Below the pieces are notes generated by a model. That model was given only the letters and a program-made list of their open reading frames with translations. It did not search any database and had not been told where the DNA came from. Position numbers and translations under genes: made by a program. Below, in pieces: positions 63,728-64,000 of a stretch of 64,000 nt of DNA (the first letter of the stretch is position 1; every line of letters starts with the position of its first letter). The stretch comes from an uncultured Verrucomicrobiales bacterium (GTDB lineage Bacteria > Verrucomicrobiota > Verrucomicrobiia > Verrucomicrobiales > DEV007), in NCBI GenBank assembly GCA_943789025.1, contig CALSSN010000008.1, positions 1-64,000 of the forward strand. The letters run 5' to 3'.

Positions 63728-64000
63728 ATGGAATCAACCATTCTCAAAGAAGATGATCTTCAGCAGGCCAACAGGAACCTCTGGCTGAAAGCGCTCAGTG
63801 CCTACGAACTGGGCAACTTTGAATACGCGATCAATCTTCTCTCAACCGTCGTAAAAAACGAACCCGGGTTTCTTGAAGGCCGCAAATCTCTTCGCAAGGC
63901 CTGTCTGCATCAGGGCAAGGGGAAGAAAAAGTTACTTAATCTCTCAGGCGGCGGGTTCTCCGGGATGAAAATCCAGAGTATCATCAAAAAAGACCCTGCG
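63728..64000 (+). CDS. TPR-like protein, partial at the window edge
   Basis: Starts MESTILKEDDLQQANRNLWLKALSAYELGNFEYAINLLSTVVKNEPGFLEGRKSLRKACL, in which the second part has the TPR rhythm (A-x-x-L-G-x-x-x-A-x-x-x-x-P). A basic stretch (HQGKGKKKLLNLSGGGFSGMKIQSIIKKDPA) follows and the gene runs off the end at 64000. A protein-protein interaction role is all that can be suggested. The start ATG at 63728 is preceded by no strong ribosome-binding site but is the first in the frame. Confidence 0.6.
   Translation, partial: MESTILKEDDLQQANRNLWLKALSAYELGNFEYAINLLSTVVKNEPGFLEGRKSLRKACLHQGKGKKKLLNLSGGGFSGMKIQSIIKKDPA

Overview
The window looks like a chromosomal segment of a Gram-negative bacterium of the Verrucomicrobiota/Planctomycetota type. 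This is inferred from gene content: GTP-dependent PEP carboxykinase, SufCBD, DUF5069, DUF4126, an SHD1-like domain on a thioredoxin-fold protein, a PQQ-type propeller protein, six-domain ribosomal protein S1 and many short lipoproteins. I cannot name a species.

Positions 1 to about 14,850 are an accessory region. It holds a 1.8-kb insertion sequence running off the left edge, an inverted partial copy of the same IS, and a transposase fragment caught between them. Next comes a decayed, A+T-richer polysaccharide cluster on the minus strand (glycosyltransferase, cupin-like protein, GDP-mannose 4,6-dehydratase, DegT aminotransferase, methyltransferase), every gene broken by frameshifts. After it lie a dispersed repeat of about 70 bp, an IS110-type element, a frameshifted IS91-family (HUH) transposase and an intact IS4-type element. 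The region ends at the 3' end of a tRNA-Thr gene, a common integration boundary.

From 14,857 to 64,000 the DNA is dense, mostly intact housekeeping sequence: dipeptide-type ABC permeases, parvulin and cyclophilin isomerases, YgfZ, a Na+/H+ antiporter, UDP-xylose synthase, lysS, rpsA, a Fur-type regulator, sufCBD with a CGWS glutaredoxin, pckG, an M3 peptidase, nuoDEF, an Fe3+-type ABC importer, an acyl-activating enzyme, a MidA-type methyltransferase, gltX, an AsmA-like protein, a CxxCH haem protein, a PQQ-propeller protein, birA, nadC, a GT51 transglycosylase and an M23 peptidase.

The most notable observation is at 24,828-25,547 (minus). A secreted thioredoxin-fold protein is interrupted by one in-frame TGA exactly where the first cysteine of the CGPC active site belongs. 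A perfect 7-bp hairpin with a GUU loop starts 23 nt after the TGA, with its loop 30 nt after it, as expected of a bacterial SECIS element. This is a candidate selenoprotein (UGPC). Second, two identical palindromes matching the Rex redox-repressor operator lie upstream of nuoE and nuoD, suggesting NADH/NAD+ control of complex I genes. These interpretations rest on reading the sequence; no database search was possible.
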